Shown one piece after another: positions 16,496 through 24,701 of a stretch of DNA of 39,983 bases. This DNA is from Alphaproteobacteria bacterium UBA6187 (lineage in GTDB: Bacteria > Pseudomonadota > Alphaproteobacteria > Rickettsiales > UBA6187). The translations under genes and the position numbers were made by a program. The stretch is taken from assembly GCA_002422795.1 (NCBI GenBank), contig DITJ01000111.1:963-40945 (forward strand). Direction: 5' to 3'. The notes under the pieces are model-generated. The model did not search any database. It was not told the DNA's origin and was given only the letters and a program-made list of their open reading frames with translations. The first letter of the stretch is position 1. Every line of letters starts with the position of its first letter.

Positions 16496-17755
16496 TTAAG
16501 CGGTCTTTTCAGAAAGCCAGTCCCTGTAATTCACAGCAGGTGAGAAATAATTTCCTTGCATATAGTCCACTTTCATATCCATAAGGACTTTAGCAATTTC
16601 ACCGTTTTCTACAAACTCTGCAACAGTTTTAAGACCAAAGCTATTGCTAAATTCAAGCAGGGTTTTCACAAAAAAGCGGTTTTCATGGTTTTCAACTATA
16701 CCTTTTACGAAGGAACCGTCTATTTTAATTATGTCAACAGGCAGCACTTTTAATTGTGAGAAAGAGGTGTAGCCGGTTCCGAAATCATCAAGCGCAATTT
16801 CGCATCCCAAACCCTGTAATGTGGTAATAAAATTCAGCACCTTACGCGGATTCTGGGCTTCTGATGTTTCAGTTATTTCCACTATCAACCTTGATGCAAT
16901 ATCTGGATCATCCAGTATTTTAACCGCCATTTCCAGCCAATTGGAATCATTCATGGAGGCATTGGAAATATTAAGTGCCAGCTTTACATCAGGGCTATTG
17001 CGCAGTTCATTTGTTACTAATTGTAAAACCAATCCGTCAATTACATCAATAAAACCCATTTTCTCAGCAATGGGGATAAATGGACCAGCGGAAGAAATTG
17101 AGCCATCGTCATTAATAATCCGCAGCAAGCTTTCATAATAGCCGACATCCCCGGTTTTGGCATCTATTATAGGCTGGAAAGCCATAGTCAGCTTATTCTT
17201 AAGCAACGCGCTCTGCAAATAAGTTGCCAGTATCATCTGGTTTTTTGATTCACGCTCGTGTTTTTCGTGATTGCCATATTCAAGATAATGCCTGAAATTA
17301 TCTTTTGCCTCATTTACTGCAATATAAACCTTATTCATCACATCGCGTGCGGTTTTATCGGTTTCTATAAAATTCACACCACCGATAGTAGACATTATCT
17401 GGATTGGCTTTACCGCATGTTTGCAACCGTAATCCTGTATCTCTTTTCTTATTTGCAGGGCTTTTTCCCGCATATGCTGGGGGGAATATTCCATAAGGAT
17501 AATATTAATTTTATCCTGCTCAGTACGCAGGACTATATCATTTCTGGAAACAAGTTTTGATATATATAATGCAAGTTCATTTATAACATGCTCAGCTTCG
17601 CCATCGCCGTGGCTACTTATAATCATGGGCATGTTATCTATAGATACACATAATAACCCGCTGCTTATACCTTTAGCATCAGCTTCTTTAATTTTTTCAG
17701 ATAAAATATCGCTAATATCGCAATATTTATTCAAATTAGGCTGCTTTAAGGACAT
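16496..17755 (-). CDS. c-di-GMP phosphodiesterase (EAL) with degenerate GGDEF domain
   Basis: The N-terminal part (about 20-165) resembles a GGDEF domain, but the GGDEF motif is replaced by RTEQDKINII, so it should not make c-di-GMP. The EAL domain (about 175-415) has the catalytic set: ESLLR in place of EALLR, LALNISNASM, EITETSE, LDDFGTGYTSFSQL, VDIIKIDGSFVKG and VAEFVEN. It is therefore probably an active phosphodiesterase that lowers c-di-GMP. No membrane helix or signal peptide is seen, so it should be cytosolic. A TTAA-N7-TTAA motif lies about 190 bases upstream, and divL is in the same window, which makes cell-cycle control conceivable. Confidence 0.8.
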   Translation of the reverse strand: MSLKQPNLNKYCDISDILSEKIKEADAKGISSGLLCVSIDNMPMIISSHGDGEAEHVINELALYISKLVSRNDIVLRTEQDKINIILMEYSPQHMREKALQIRKEIQDYGCKHAVKPIQIMSTIGGVNFIETDKTARDVMNKVYIAVNEAKDNFRHYLEYGNHEKHERESKNQMILATYLQSALLKNKLTMAFQPIIDAKTGDVGYYESLLRIINDDGSISSAGPFIPIAEKMGFIDVIDGLVLQLVTNELRNSPDVKLALNISNASMNDSNWLEMAVKILDDPDIASRLIVEITETSEAQNPRKVLNFITTLQGLGCEIALDDFGTGYTSFSQLKVLPVDIIKIDGSFVKGIVENHENRFFVKTLLEFSNSFGLKTVAEFVENGEIAKVLMDMKVDYMQGNYFSPAVNYRDWLSEKTA

Positions 17756-17946
17756 AAACTGAACCTTTTTTACTAAAACCCTTTAAGGTCTGTTAACTTA
17801 TTATAACATAATGCCGCTACATAGTATAGCATTTCCAATTTGCAATAATGACGCCCTAATCATCGGCACGATTTCGTATCATTATTGAAAAGCGAAAACA
17901 CTATAAATAAGATATAACGTTAAGAACCTAGTGTATGGGGAAAAGA

Positions 17947-17961
17947 TTAACAAATAGTTAA
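17947..17961. promoter_or_regulatory. TTAA-N7-TTAA motif, possible CtrA box
   Basis: TTAACAAATAGTTAA matches the full CtrA consensus known from Caulobacter. It lies between queE and the EAL gene, upstream of the latter. In AT-rich DNA such a motif turns up by chance every 10-20 kb, so it is only suggestive. Its interest comes from the DivL-type protein encoded at 30777-33143. Confidence 0.25.
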
Positions 17962-17982
17962 TTTATTACAAATATCGTACTT

Positions 17983-18648
17983 TTAACGCAATCCTATCAA
18001 TTTATGTAGCTGCATCGAAAGCCTATAGCTGTTTTTAGTTGCAATCTCTACCGTAAATTTCAAATTCCTGGCATTTTTTTCTTCATCATACTCATCCATT
18101 GCCTGCACATAAACAGGTGTATTATATTCTGATTGCCCGATTTCAGCCACGCTTTGATAATTTGCATCATGCGCAGAAATAATAAATTTGAAAGCCGATA
18201 TACGCGCTAATAAATCAGGGCGGATATGCGCGTAAATACCATTGGTATTCTTAGGTGAGCAGATAATATCCACTCGCTCATCCAGTTTCTGGTAGATGGT
18301 GCCGTTTGTTTCAATTTGAACCATAAATCCGAATTCCAGCAATGATGTGCATAATATATCAAGCTTTTGGCGGAAAGGCTCGCCCCCAGTTATTACCACG
18401 AGCTGGATAGCGCCATTATTTGAAAGGGATAGGGTTTCTTTTATTATAGCATCAAGATTTCTGCCCGTGAAAGATTCAAATTCGGTATCGCAGAAACTAC
18501 AGGCAAGGTTGCACCCACCTAACCTTATGAAAACCGCAGGCCAGCCCGCATAAATCCCTTCGCCTTGCAAGGTTGCAAAGATTTCCTGTATTTCAAAGCT
18601 GGTGCCGTCACCTTTAAGAGGGGGGCGTTTTGGGTTTTTTCCAAACAT
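17983..18648 (-). CDS. queE: 7-carboxy-7-deazaguanine synthase (QueE)
   Basis: This radical SAM enzyme contracts 6-carboxy-tetrahydropterin to 7-carboxy-7-deazaguanine in the queuosine/preQ0 pathway. The cluster-binding cysteines are C46, C50 and C53 in GGCNLACSFCD (CX3CX2C). EIQEIFATLQGEGIYAGWPAVFIRL before the cluster, VVITGGEP after it, and VQIETNGT and ICSPKN are typical. At 221 residues it has normal length. No other que genes are in the window. The ATG at 18648 has no clear Shine-Dalgarno sequence and is preceded by an inverted-repeat leader shared with the end of the antiporter gene. Confidence 0.9.
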   Translation of the reverse strand: MFGKNPKRPPLKGDGTSFEIQEIFATLQGEGIYAGWPAVFIRLGGCNLACSFCDTEFESFTGRNLDAIIKETLSLSNNGAIQLVVITGGEPFRQKLDILCTSLLEFGFMVQIETNGTIYQKLDERVDIICSPKNTNGIYAHIRPDLLARISAFKFIISAHDANYQSVAEIGQSEYNTPVYVQAMDEYDEEKNARNLKFTVEIATKNSYRLSMQLHKLIGLR

Positions 18649-18654
18649 ATATAA

Positions 18655-18725
18655 AAAGGGATAAAGGGATTAGGGATGAAGGGAGTTCATTCTTTTCCCT
18701 TAATCCCTTTTCCCTTAATCCCTTA
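18655..18725 (-). terminator. inverted-repeat segment between kefB-like gene and queE
   Basis: AAAGGGATTAGGG (18664-18676) pairs with CCCTTAATCCCTTT (18698-18711). A second CCCTTAATCCCTT copy overlaps the antiporter stop codon at 18723. Transcribed leftward, the hairpin is followed by TTTATCCCTTTTTAT, which could end the antiporter transcript just before queE. Because alternative pairings exist among the three copies, it could also act as an attenuator for queE. Terminator is the simpler reading. Confidence 0.4.
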
Positions 18726-20441
18726 ACTAATCTCCTCCAGCGGCATCACTTCCTTCGCATGTTTATAATTCCCGGCCCTGAATTTATTCTTCAGGCGGCT
18801 TACTTCAAATTCTGTAACCCCGATAGCTTTAAGCAGCGCTCCGGCCATTTGTAATCCGGCTTCATATTTTTCCGGCACCACAACAGTTGCACCAATTTTC
18901 TCAAGGGAATTCAGGCTGCGTAAATCGGCCGTTTTTACAACGATAGGAATATCAGGATATTCTTTATTTATTGTACGAATGGTTTTTTTCATAGGCACGG
19001 ATGAAGACATGGTAACAATCACCGCTTTTGCCCTTTCTATTCCAACCGATTGCAATGCAGGAAGCCGGGTGGAATCGCCATGATAAACCGGGAAGCCCAT
19101 TTCCTTGCCTTTTTTTGCAACCTTCATATCAGCTTCCAAAGCTATATAGCTTACTTTTTCAGCAGAAAGTAAGCGTGCCACCATCTCACCTGTGCGCCCG
19201 AATCCCGCAATTATTACATGCCTGCTAACGTCAGAGATTTGCTGCTCTGTAAGGTTCGTGCCGATAGGTTCCGCAGAAGCGTCTATTTTATTGCAAAACC
19301 ACTCGCCCAGCTTTGAAAGGGCTGGAGTAAATGCCATGGTAACGGTTACTACCATAAGCAATATTTGCGAAGTGTTGCTATCCATCAAGCCAATATCCTG
19401 GCTAGCGGCAAGATTGAAAAGTATGAATGCAAACTCACCACCTTGCGCAAGCAATAAGCCAGCATGAATAGAAGGCCCCCAGGCAAATTTGAATATTCTT
19501 GCAAGGGCAATTATAATTACCGCTTTTATAATAACTAATCCTAACGAAAGCCCGATTATTAGGAATAAGGCTTCAGACATTGCATTTATATCTATGGTCA
19601 TGCCTATAGTCATGAAGAACAGGCCCATCAACAAGCCTTTAAACTGCATAATACTATCTTCAACCTGATGCTGGTATTGTGTTTCAGCTACCAGCAAGCC
19701 TGCAACGAAAGCGCCGATTGCAAGTGAAAGTCCCATATAAGATGTAGCAAAAGATGTGCCAAGCACCACAAACAAAGTAGCGGTTACAAATAATTCATTA
19801 CTTTTTGTGGAGGCAATAAGGTTAAATAGCGGGCGAAGTAGCATGCGTCCCAGAAAGAATATTACTATGAGAGCTGCAAATGCCTTAAGTGTTGCAAGCC
19901 CCAGGGCAAGGGCAATATTTTCGCTGTTATTGGCAAGTATCGGCACTAATACCAACAATGGCACAACTGCTAAATCCTGCAAGAGCAAATTGGCAAGCGA
20001 TAGCCTTCCCACTACCGTTGCCCCGGCATTGGCATCGGCTATAACTTTCATTACTATAGCGGTGGAAGAAAGGGCAAGCGAGCCGCCTATTATAACGGAA
20101 GCTTCAAGGCTAAGCCCAAAATACCGGCAGATTACAATTATTAAAGAGGCAGTTATTACAACTTGCATTGTGCCGAACCCAAACACATGCAGGCGCATTG
20201 CCATTAAGCGTTCTATGGTAAGTTCAAGGCCAATCACAAAAAGCAGGAATACAATTCCCATTTCCGCAAAAGTACTAAGATTGGCAGATTGCACGTAATT
20301 AAAACCATTCTCACCGATAAAAGCACCCGCCACAAGATACCCAAGCACCGGGCTTAAGTTAAGGCGCTTGAATATGGCGACCACAAATACTGCTGCGGCA
20401 AGAATAATTACTACTTGCCCTAAATGACCTAAATGTTCCAT
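18723..20441 (-). CDS. KefB/CPA2-family cation:proton antiporter with RCK domain
   Basis: This is a monovalent cation:proton antiporter-2 protein of 572 residues. About twelve hydrophobic helices (1-385) include LSPVLGYLVAGAFIG, MGIVFLLFVIGLEL and LSLAIGAFVAGLLVAET, the core CPA2 motifs. A cytoplasmic RCK/TrkA-N domain follows (about 405-530), with the dinucleotide-binding loop IIAGFGRTGEMVARLL. It would exchange K+ or Na+ for H+ across the inner membrane under nucleotide control. No KefF/KefG-type ancillary gene is adjacent, and the C-terminal tail is short, so a general CPA2 call is safer than KefB or KefC. The FolM-like gene is divergent upstream, with a MITE in between. Confidence 0.85.
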   Translation of the reverse strand: MEHLGHLGQVVIILAAAVFVVAIFKRLNLSPVLGYLVAGAFIGENGFNYVQSANLSTFAEMGIVFLLFVIGLELTIERLMAMRLHVFGFGTMQVVITASLIIVICRYFGLSLEASVIIGGSLALSSTAIVMKVIADANAGATVVGRLSLANLLLQDLAVVPLLVLVPILANNSENIALALGLATLKAFAALIVIFFLGRMLLRPLFNLIASTKSNELFVTATLFVVLGTSFATSYMGLSLAIGAFVAGLLVAETQYQHQVEDSIMQFKGLLMGLFFMTIGMTIDINAMSEALFLIIGLSLGLVIIKAVIIIALARIFKFAWGPSIHAGLLLAQGGEFAFILFNLAASQDIGLMDSNTSQILLMVVTVTMAFTPALSKLGEWFCNKIDASAEPIGTNLTEQQISDVSRHVIIAGFGRTGEMVARLLSAEKVSYIALEADMKVAKKGKEMGFPVYHGDSTRLPALQSVGIERAKAVIVTMSSSVPMKKTIRTINKEYPDIPIVVKTADLRSLNSLEKIGATVVVPEKYEAGLQMAGALLKAIGVTEFEVSRLKNKFRAGNYKHAKEVMPLEEIS

Positions 20442-20477
20442 AATTCCTTAAATATGTTGGGTGATAAATGGTGGGCT

Positions 20478-20598
20478 TAGGCTCTGTTAACAAAGTATTT
20501 TATGACTGTGTTTTGTATCTTTTTGGCTGCAAATTGAATAAATTTTCGCTCAAAAATTTAAAAAAATACATCTATAAAAACTTTGTTAACAGAGCCTA
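20478..20598. repeat. 121-bp MITE-like element, family 1
   Basis: TAGGCTCTGTTAACAAAG (20478-20495) and its exact reverse complement (20581-20598) bound a 121-bp AT-rich, non-coding segment. The same terminal sequence starts the IS982-family remnant at 27507 and ends the copy at 36384, so this is probably a non-autonomous derivative moved by that transposase. It lies between the divergent antiporter and FolM-like genes, and no gene is interrupted. Confidence 0.75.
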
Positions 20599-20724
20599 GA
20601 TAATTTGAAATAATATCCATCACCCACGCCAAGTTACTAATCACCTTTTTTGCTTGCACTTATTACCAAGTGTTATACTACATGTTATGTATCATATTAA
20701 TCTGAATTAATCAGCAAAAAATTT

Positions 20725-21468
20725 ATGGAAAATAAACTGGTACTAATTACAGGCGCCGCAAAAAGGATAGGCAGGAATATTGCTGAGTCTCTGGCAGCAG
20801 ATGGCTGGAATGTTGCAATACATTACCATAACTCTGCGTCTGATGCAGAAGATGCTTTAAAATACATAAAATCTTTAGGCGTAAACGCCTCTATATTTAA
20901 GGCAGATTTAAACAACCAGCAGCAAACCCATGATCTTATCGGGCAGGTTAATAAGGAAATGGGCACAGTTACATGCCTTATAAATAACGCTTCCATATTT
21001 AAGAATGATACTATTGATAATTTTACAGATACATCCTGGAATGAAAATATGGCGGTAAATTTATACGCGCCTACTATACTTATACAGGAATTCATCAAGC
21101 AACTTCCAGATGGCCAGGAAGGCAATATTATCAATATGCTGGATTATTCCGTATGGCGTTACCCGGAAAAGTTTATGTCCTATACAGCAAGCAAAGCTGG
21201 TCTTTGGGCGCTTACACAACAACTTGCTTTTTCACTTGCCAAGCGTAAAATAAAGGTAAATGCAATTGGCCCAGGTAACACATTACCAAACCAGCATGAA
21301 AGTGACGAAAGGTTCCGAAAGGCAAGGCTGGCCTCCCCGCTTGGCATAGGCGCAGACCCTGCTGAAATTAGCCTTGCGGTAAAATTTATACTTTCTGCAA
21401 GTTCAATGACAGGCCAGATGCTCGCGCTTGATGGCGGCAAACACCTTGCCGGTCCTGAGGTTTATTGA
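20725..21468 (+). CDS. FolM/pteridine-reductase-like short-chain dehydrogenase
   Basis: This is a classical SDR of 247 residues. The nucleotide site is ITGAAKRIGRNIA (8-20); the Arg-containing TGxxKRIG form is typical of pteridine reductases and FolM and favours NADPH. The NNAS motif is at about 87-90, and the catalytic Tyr153 and Lys157 lie in SYTASKAG. INMLDYSVWRYPEKF before the catalytic Tyr is characteristic of the alphaproteobacterial FolM-like group, where the usual catalytic Ser position is Asp-Tyr-like. The probable role is reduction of dihydro-pteridines, but the substrate is inferred from family resemblance only. It converges on the cytochrome b561 gene, 12 bases away. Confidence 0.75.
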   Translation: MENKLVLITGAAKRIGRNIAESLAADGWNVAIHYHNSASDAEDALKYIKSLGVNASIFKADLNNQQQTHDLIGQVNKEMGTVTCLINNASIFKNDTIDNFTDTSWNENMAVNLYAPTILIQEFIKQLPDGQEGNIINMLDYSVWRYPEKFMSYTASKAGLWALTQQLAFSLAKRKIKVNAIGPGNTLPNQHESDERFRKARLASPLGIGADPAEISLAVKFILSASSMTGQMLALDGGKHLAGPEVY

Positions 21469-21480
21469 TTAATCCAATAG

Positions 21481-22020
21481 CTATAACATCCTTCCCAGCA
21501 CATCATTACCGGATTTATCAAAGAAACGGTGCTTGATAACGGCTGCAACATGGAAGAATATTAATACCAGAAAAATATATGGCAATATTTCATGCGCTTC
21601 ATGCGCGGTATGAGCAAGATTTTTGTCCGCAGAAAAAAGCTTCGGCATAGCAATGCCAAACATATTAACGCTAAAGCCATACATGTTAGACATAGCATAG
21701 CCGGAAAGCGGCACAATCAACATAAACAAATAAAGTGCCACATGCCCAAGATGCGCAAGCTTCTGCTCTGCCCAAGGTATTCCTGCTGGTAGCTTAGGAA
21801 TTTTTGTGACAATCCGCAAAACCACTCTAAAGCAGAATAATATTAAAATTAACGACCCAAAAGATTTATGCAATCCAACCAGGTCATTCCGCAGCGGGCT
21901 ATCCTTCGCAAGACCCGTCATGTACCAGCCGATTCCTATCATCCCAACTATAAGTGCCGCCATAAGCCAGTGCATTATCCTGATACTTATATGATATTTC
22001 CCGCTACTACTTATAACCAT
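21481..22020 (-). CDS. cytochrome b561 family protein
   Basis: A 179-residue, four-helix diheme cytochrome b of the inner membrane (CybB type). Likely heme ligands are in IMHWLMAALIVG (helix 1), LVGLHKSFGSL (helix 2) and IFFHVAAVIKHRF (helix 4). Further histidines occur in LGHVALYLFM and HTAHEAHEI. Such proteins pass electrons from ubiquinol, in some members to superoxide. The start codon overlaps the RNase D stop by one base (TAATG), so the two genes are probably co-transcribed and coupled, although no functional link is obvious. Confidence 0.85.
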   Translation of the reverse strand: MVISSSGKYHISIRIMHWLMAALIVGMIGIGWYMTGLAKDSPLRNDLVGLHKSFGSLILILFCFRVVLRIVTKIPKLPAGIPWAEQKLAHLGHVALYLFMLIVPLSGYAMSNMYGFSVNMFGIAMPKLFSADKNLAHTAHEAHEILPYIFLVLIFFHVAAVIKHRFFDKSGNDVLGRML

Positions 22021-22649
22021 TATCCGCCCCTTTTAGTAGAATGGGAGAAGATATCTTCTTCTGCCCAGCCCGATAAATCAAGCTCGGCTCGCACCGGCAG
22101 GAATTCAAAGCATTTTTTTGCAAGCTCGGTTCTGCCTTCCCTTGCCAGCATTAAATTTAACGAATCTTTTAATTCGTGCAGATGTATTACATCAGATGCC
22201 GCATATTCAATTTGGTCTTTACTAAGGTGATCCGCGCCCCAATCAGATGATTGCTGCTGTTTGGATATTTTCTTATTAAGCAATTCCTGGCATAAATCTT
22301 TCAGCCCATGTGAATCGGTGTATGTTCTTACTAAACGCGAAGCTATTTTCGTACAATATATTGGCGCAGTCCACACACCTAAATAATGGTGCAAGATAGC
22401 AACGTCAAACCTGGCAAAATGGAAAATCTTTTCAACATTTTTATCGCCAAGCAGTTTTTTAAGGTTAGGGGCGTTGTATGATGTGCGGTCAGGCTGCACC
22501 AGATGCACATCGCCTTTACCATCTGAAAGCTGCACCAGGCATAGTTTATCACGGAAATTATTAAGGCCCATCGCCTCTGTATCTATTGCAATTGAACCAA
22601 TGAATTTTATTTCTGCCGGCAGGTCGCCTTTGTGCAGGTAATTAGTCAT
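22020..22649 (-). CDS. RNase D-like 3'-5' exonuclease without HRDC domains
   Basis: This is a DEDDy exonuclease domain alone, 209 residues. Active-site residues are D23 and E25 in AIDTEAMGL, D82 in HFARFDVAIL, and Y149 and D153 in EYAASDVIHLHEL. Full-length E. coli RNase D is about 375 residues and has two HRDC domains, absent here; the short form is common in alphaproteobacteria. It would trim structured RNA 3' ends, such as tRNA precursors. The stop overlaps the cytochrome b561 start. Confidence 0.85.
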   Translation of the reverse strand: MTNYLHKGDLPAEIKFIGSIAIDTEAMGLNNFRDKLCLVQLSDGKGDVHLVQPDRTSYNAPNLKKLLGDKNVEKIFHFARFDVAILHHYLGVWTAPIYCTKIASRLVRTYTDSHGLKDLCQELLNKKISKQQQSSDWGADHLSKDQIEYAASDVIHLHELKDSLNLMLAREGRTELAKKCFEFLPVRAELDLSGWAEEDIFSHSTKRGG

Positions 22650-22830
22650 TTAACTTATCCTTATCTTATATTTCTTAGTAATTATTTTTGCATCAACGCA
22701 AGTAACATTATTATAAGAACTATTGCCGTTTTTATTTAAATAAGGCAATATCTAATTTAGGTAATAGGTGATTGGTGTCAGGTACCCATCACTAAACCTG
22801 CCACCCATAAACTAAACGGGGTAAACTATA

Positions 22831-23268
22831 ATGCTTGAACATCGCCTTTCAAAAAGACTAACTGATTACTGGGATAGAGTTAGGAATGATAACCAGCTAC
22901 CTTCAATAGATGTGTTTAATCCTTCAGTAATTGATGATTTATGGCAGAAATGCTTTCAGGTTTCGCTGGTTATGGAAGATGGAAAGCCTATATATACTTA
23001 TGATTTTATAGGCAAAGAGCTTGAAATAATTTTCGGGAGCGGCCTTGCGGGACAGAAAGTTAAATCAAAACTTAGTTTTATGCCGGCAAGAAAGATGATA
23101 GAGCATATGGATAATTCTATAAAAAACCCCTTCCCCATAATAATTGAAGGGCAGTTTGTAGATGAATATAATAAAGTTATTAAATACCGCTCTTGCTTAT
23201 TGCCGTTTGGCAGAAGCCGTGACAAAATCTCACATTTTGTAATAGGCGTATCATGGAAATCGTTTTAA
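22831..23268 (+). CDS. PAS_5-type alphaproteobacterial PAS protein
   Basis: A small 145-residue protein consisting essentially of one PAS domain of the PAS_5 group, known mainly from alphaproteobacteria. Recognisable parts are LTDYWDRVRNDNQLPSIDVF near the start (normally W/Y-x-x-LR...PSR-ID in the family), YDFIGKELEIIFGSGLAGQ, and the end LLPFGRSRDKISHFVIGVSW. No output domain is attached. Members of this group are usually of unknown signal; one Caulobacter-type relative binds c-di-GMP. It is followed 17 bases later by metC with a good ribosome site, so the two are likely co-transcribed. Confidence 0.7.
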   Translation: MLEHRLSKRLTDYWDRVRNDNQLPSIDVFNPSVIDDLWQKCFQVSLVMEDGKPIYTYDFIGKELEIIFGSGLAGQKVKSKLSFMPARKMIEHMDNSIKNPFPIIIEGQFVDEYNKVIKYRSCLLPFGRSRDKISHFVIGVSWKSF

Positions 23269-23285
23269 GATATAAAGAGGAATAA

Positions 23286-24485
23286 ATGCAAAAAGGCACT
23301 AAATTAATAATTTCCGGCAAGGATTATAAAGCAAACAGCGGGTGCGTTAATACGCCTGTATATCGCAGCTCAACCATTTTATTCCCAACGATTGAGGCTT
23401 ACCACAATACGGAAACAGGCAACCCATATTATAAAACAAAAGGCGCAGGGCTTGCTGATTCAAGCTACGGCATTTCCGGCACTCCTACAACTTTTGCACT
23501 ACAACATGCAATTTGTGAAATTGAAAATGCAAAATATTGCTTAATATTCCCATCTGGTCTTGCAGCAATAACCATTACCTTATTATCACTTCTGGAAAAA
23601 GGCGATCACATACTTATTGCCGATTCAATATATGGCCCTACAAGGCGTTTTTGTAATAAGGAATTATCGCGCTTTGGCATTGAAACCACTTATTATGACC
23701 CTACCACCGGAGGCAAAATAGAAGAGCTGATTAAGGAAAATACCAAGCTTATCTTTACAGAAAGCCCTGGCTCCCTGACCTTTGAAGTGCAAGATATACC
23801 CGCTATCACAGCAGTTGCAAAAAAGCATAACATCCCGGTTATTATTGATAATTCCTGGGCAACAGCGCTTTATTTCGACCCATTCAAACATGGCGCGGAT
23901 ATATCACTTCAAGCGGGAACAAAATATATCGGCGGCCATTCGGATATACTAATCGGCGTTGTTACAACTAATAATGAAGAATTATATAAATCACTTCTTC
24001 GCGCCCATAAAAATTATGGAATCCATACCAGCCCTGATGATTGTTACCTTGCTTTGCGCGGTCTTAAAACAATGGGGGTAAGGTTAAAGGCTCATGAAGA
24101 TGCAGCTTTAAAAGTTGCTAAATGGCTAGAAGCAAGGCCAGAAGTAGAAACAATTCTGCACCCGGCATTTTCTTCCTGCCCGGGGCATGAAATCTGGAAA
24201 CGGGATTTTTCAGGCTCTACCGGCTTGTTTTCATTCATCCTTGATAAGAAATATTCAACAGCAGCCGTGGCAGCAATGGTGGATAATATGAAAATATTCG
24301 GCATTGGCGCATCCTGGGGCGGCTTTGAAAGCCTTGTAATGCCTATAGACCCTTCCACTATCCGCACCGCCAGCAAATGGCCGCATAAAAACACCTGCAT
24401 CCGTATTTATACCGGCCTGGAAGCGGTTGAAGATATAATAGCGGATTTAGAAGAAGGGCTGGAGAGGTTAAAACAGGTTGGGTAA
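23286..24485 (+). CDS. metC: cystathionine beta-lyase (MetC)
   Basis: A PLP enzyme of the Cys/Met metabolism family that cleaves cystathionine to homocysteine, pyruvate and ammonia. The PLP lysine is K213 in SLQAGTKYIGGHSD, the ring-nitrogen Asp is D188 in VIIDNSWAT, and the early segment YGISGTPTTFALQHAI replaces the YSR form of MetZ. TKYIGGHSDILIG is diagnostic for MetC in proteobacteria. The length (399) is normal. The ribosome site GAGGA precedes the ATG by about four bases, and the gene follows the PAS_5 gene closely. Together with metZ this cell has genes for both direct sulfhydrylation and trans-sulfuration chemistry. Confidence 0.88.
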   Translation: MQKGTKLIISGKDYKANSGCVNTPVYRSSTILFPTIEAYHNTETGNPYYKTKGAGLADSSYGISGTPTTFALQHAICEIENAKYCLIFPSGLAAITITLLSLLEKGDHILIADSIYGPTRRFCNKELSRFGIETTYYDPTTGGKIEELIKENTKLIFTESPGSLTFEVQDIPAITAVAKKHNIPVIIDNSWATALYFDPFKHGADISLQAGTKYIGGHSDILIGVVTTNNEELYKSLLRAHKNYGIHTSPDDCYLALRGLKTMGVRLKAHEDAALKVAKWLEARPEVETILHPAFSSCPGHEIWKRDFSGSTGLFSFILDKKYSTAAVAAMVDNMKIFGIGASWGGFESLVMPIDPSTIRTASKWPHKNTCIRIYTGLEAVEDIIADLEEGLERLKQVG

Positions 24486-24505
24486 ATATAGTGAAATTTA
24501 GTTAT

Positions 24506-24701
24506 AGTAATTCCACTTAAGAATGCCTTGTTTCGTCATCATGGCAATTGCATTTAAAAGTACGTCATTGCGAGCCACGAAGTGGCGTGGCAATCCAGAT
24601 ATAAGAATCCAACAATAAGTATATCGTTTATTGTTATATTCCTGGATCGCCACGCCTTCGGCTCGCGATGACGTAGTGGAGAATTCTTAAGTTAAATTAC
24701 T
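24506..24701. repeat. 196-bp palindromic repeat (REP/RPE-like)
   Basis: Nested inverted repeats: an outer pair of 19 bases (24506-24524 with 24683-24701, about 16 matches), a middle pair starting TACGTCATTGCGAGCC (24561-24598 with 24642-24675), and an inner AACAATAA/TTATTGTT. The sequence CGTCATTGCGAGC resembles a palindromic motif common in Rickettsiales and related genomes. It lies between the convergent metC and M48-like genes and supplies two of the three bases of the latter's stop codon (24700-24702). It may also terminate both transcripts. Confidence 0.75.
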
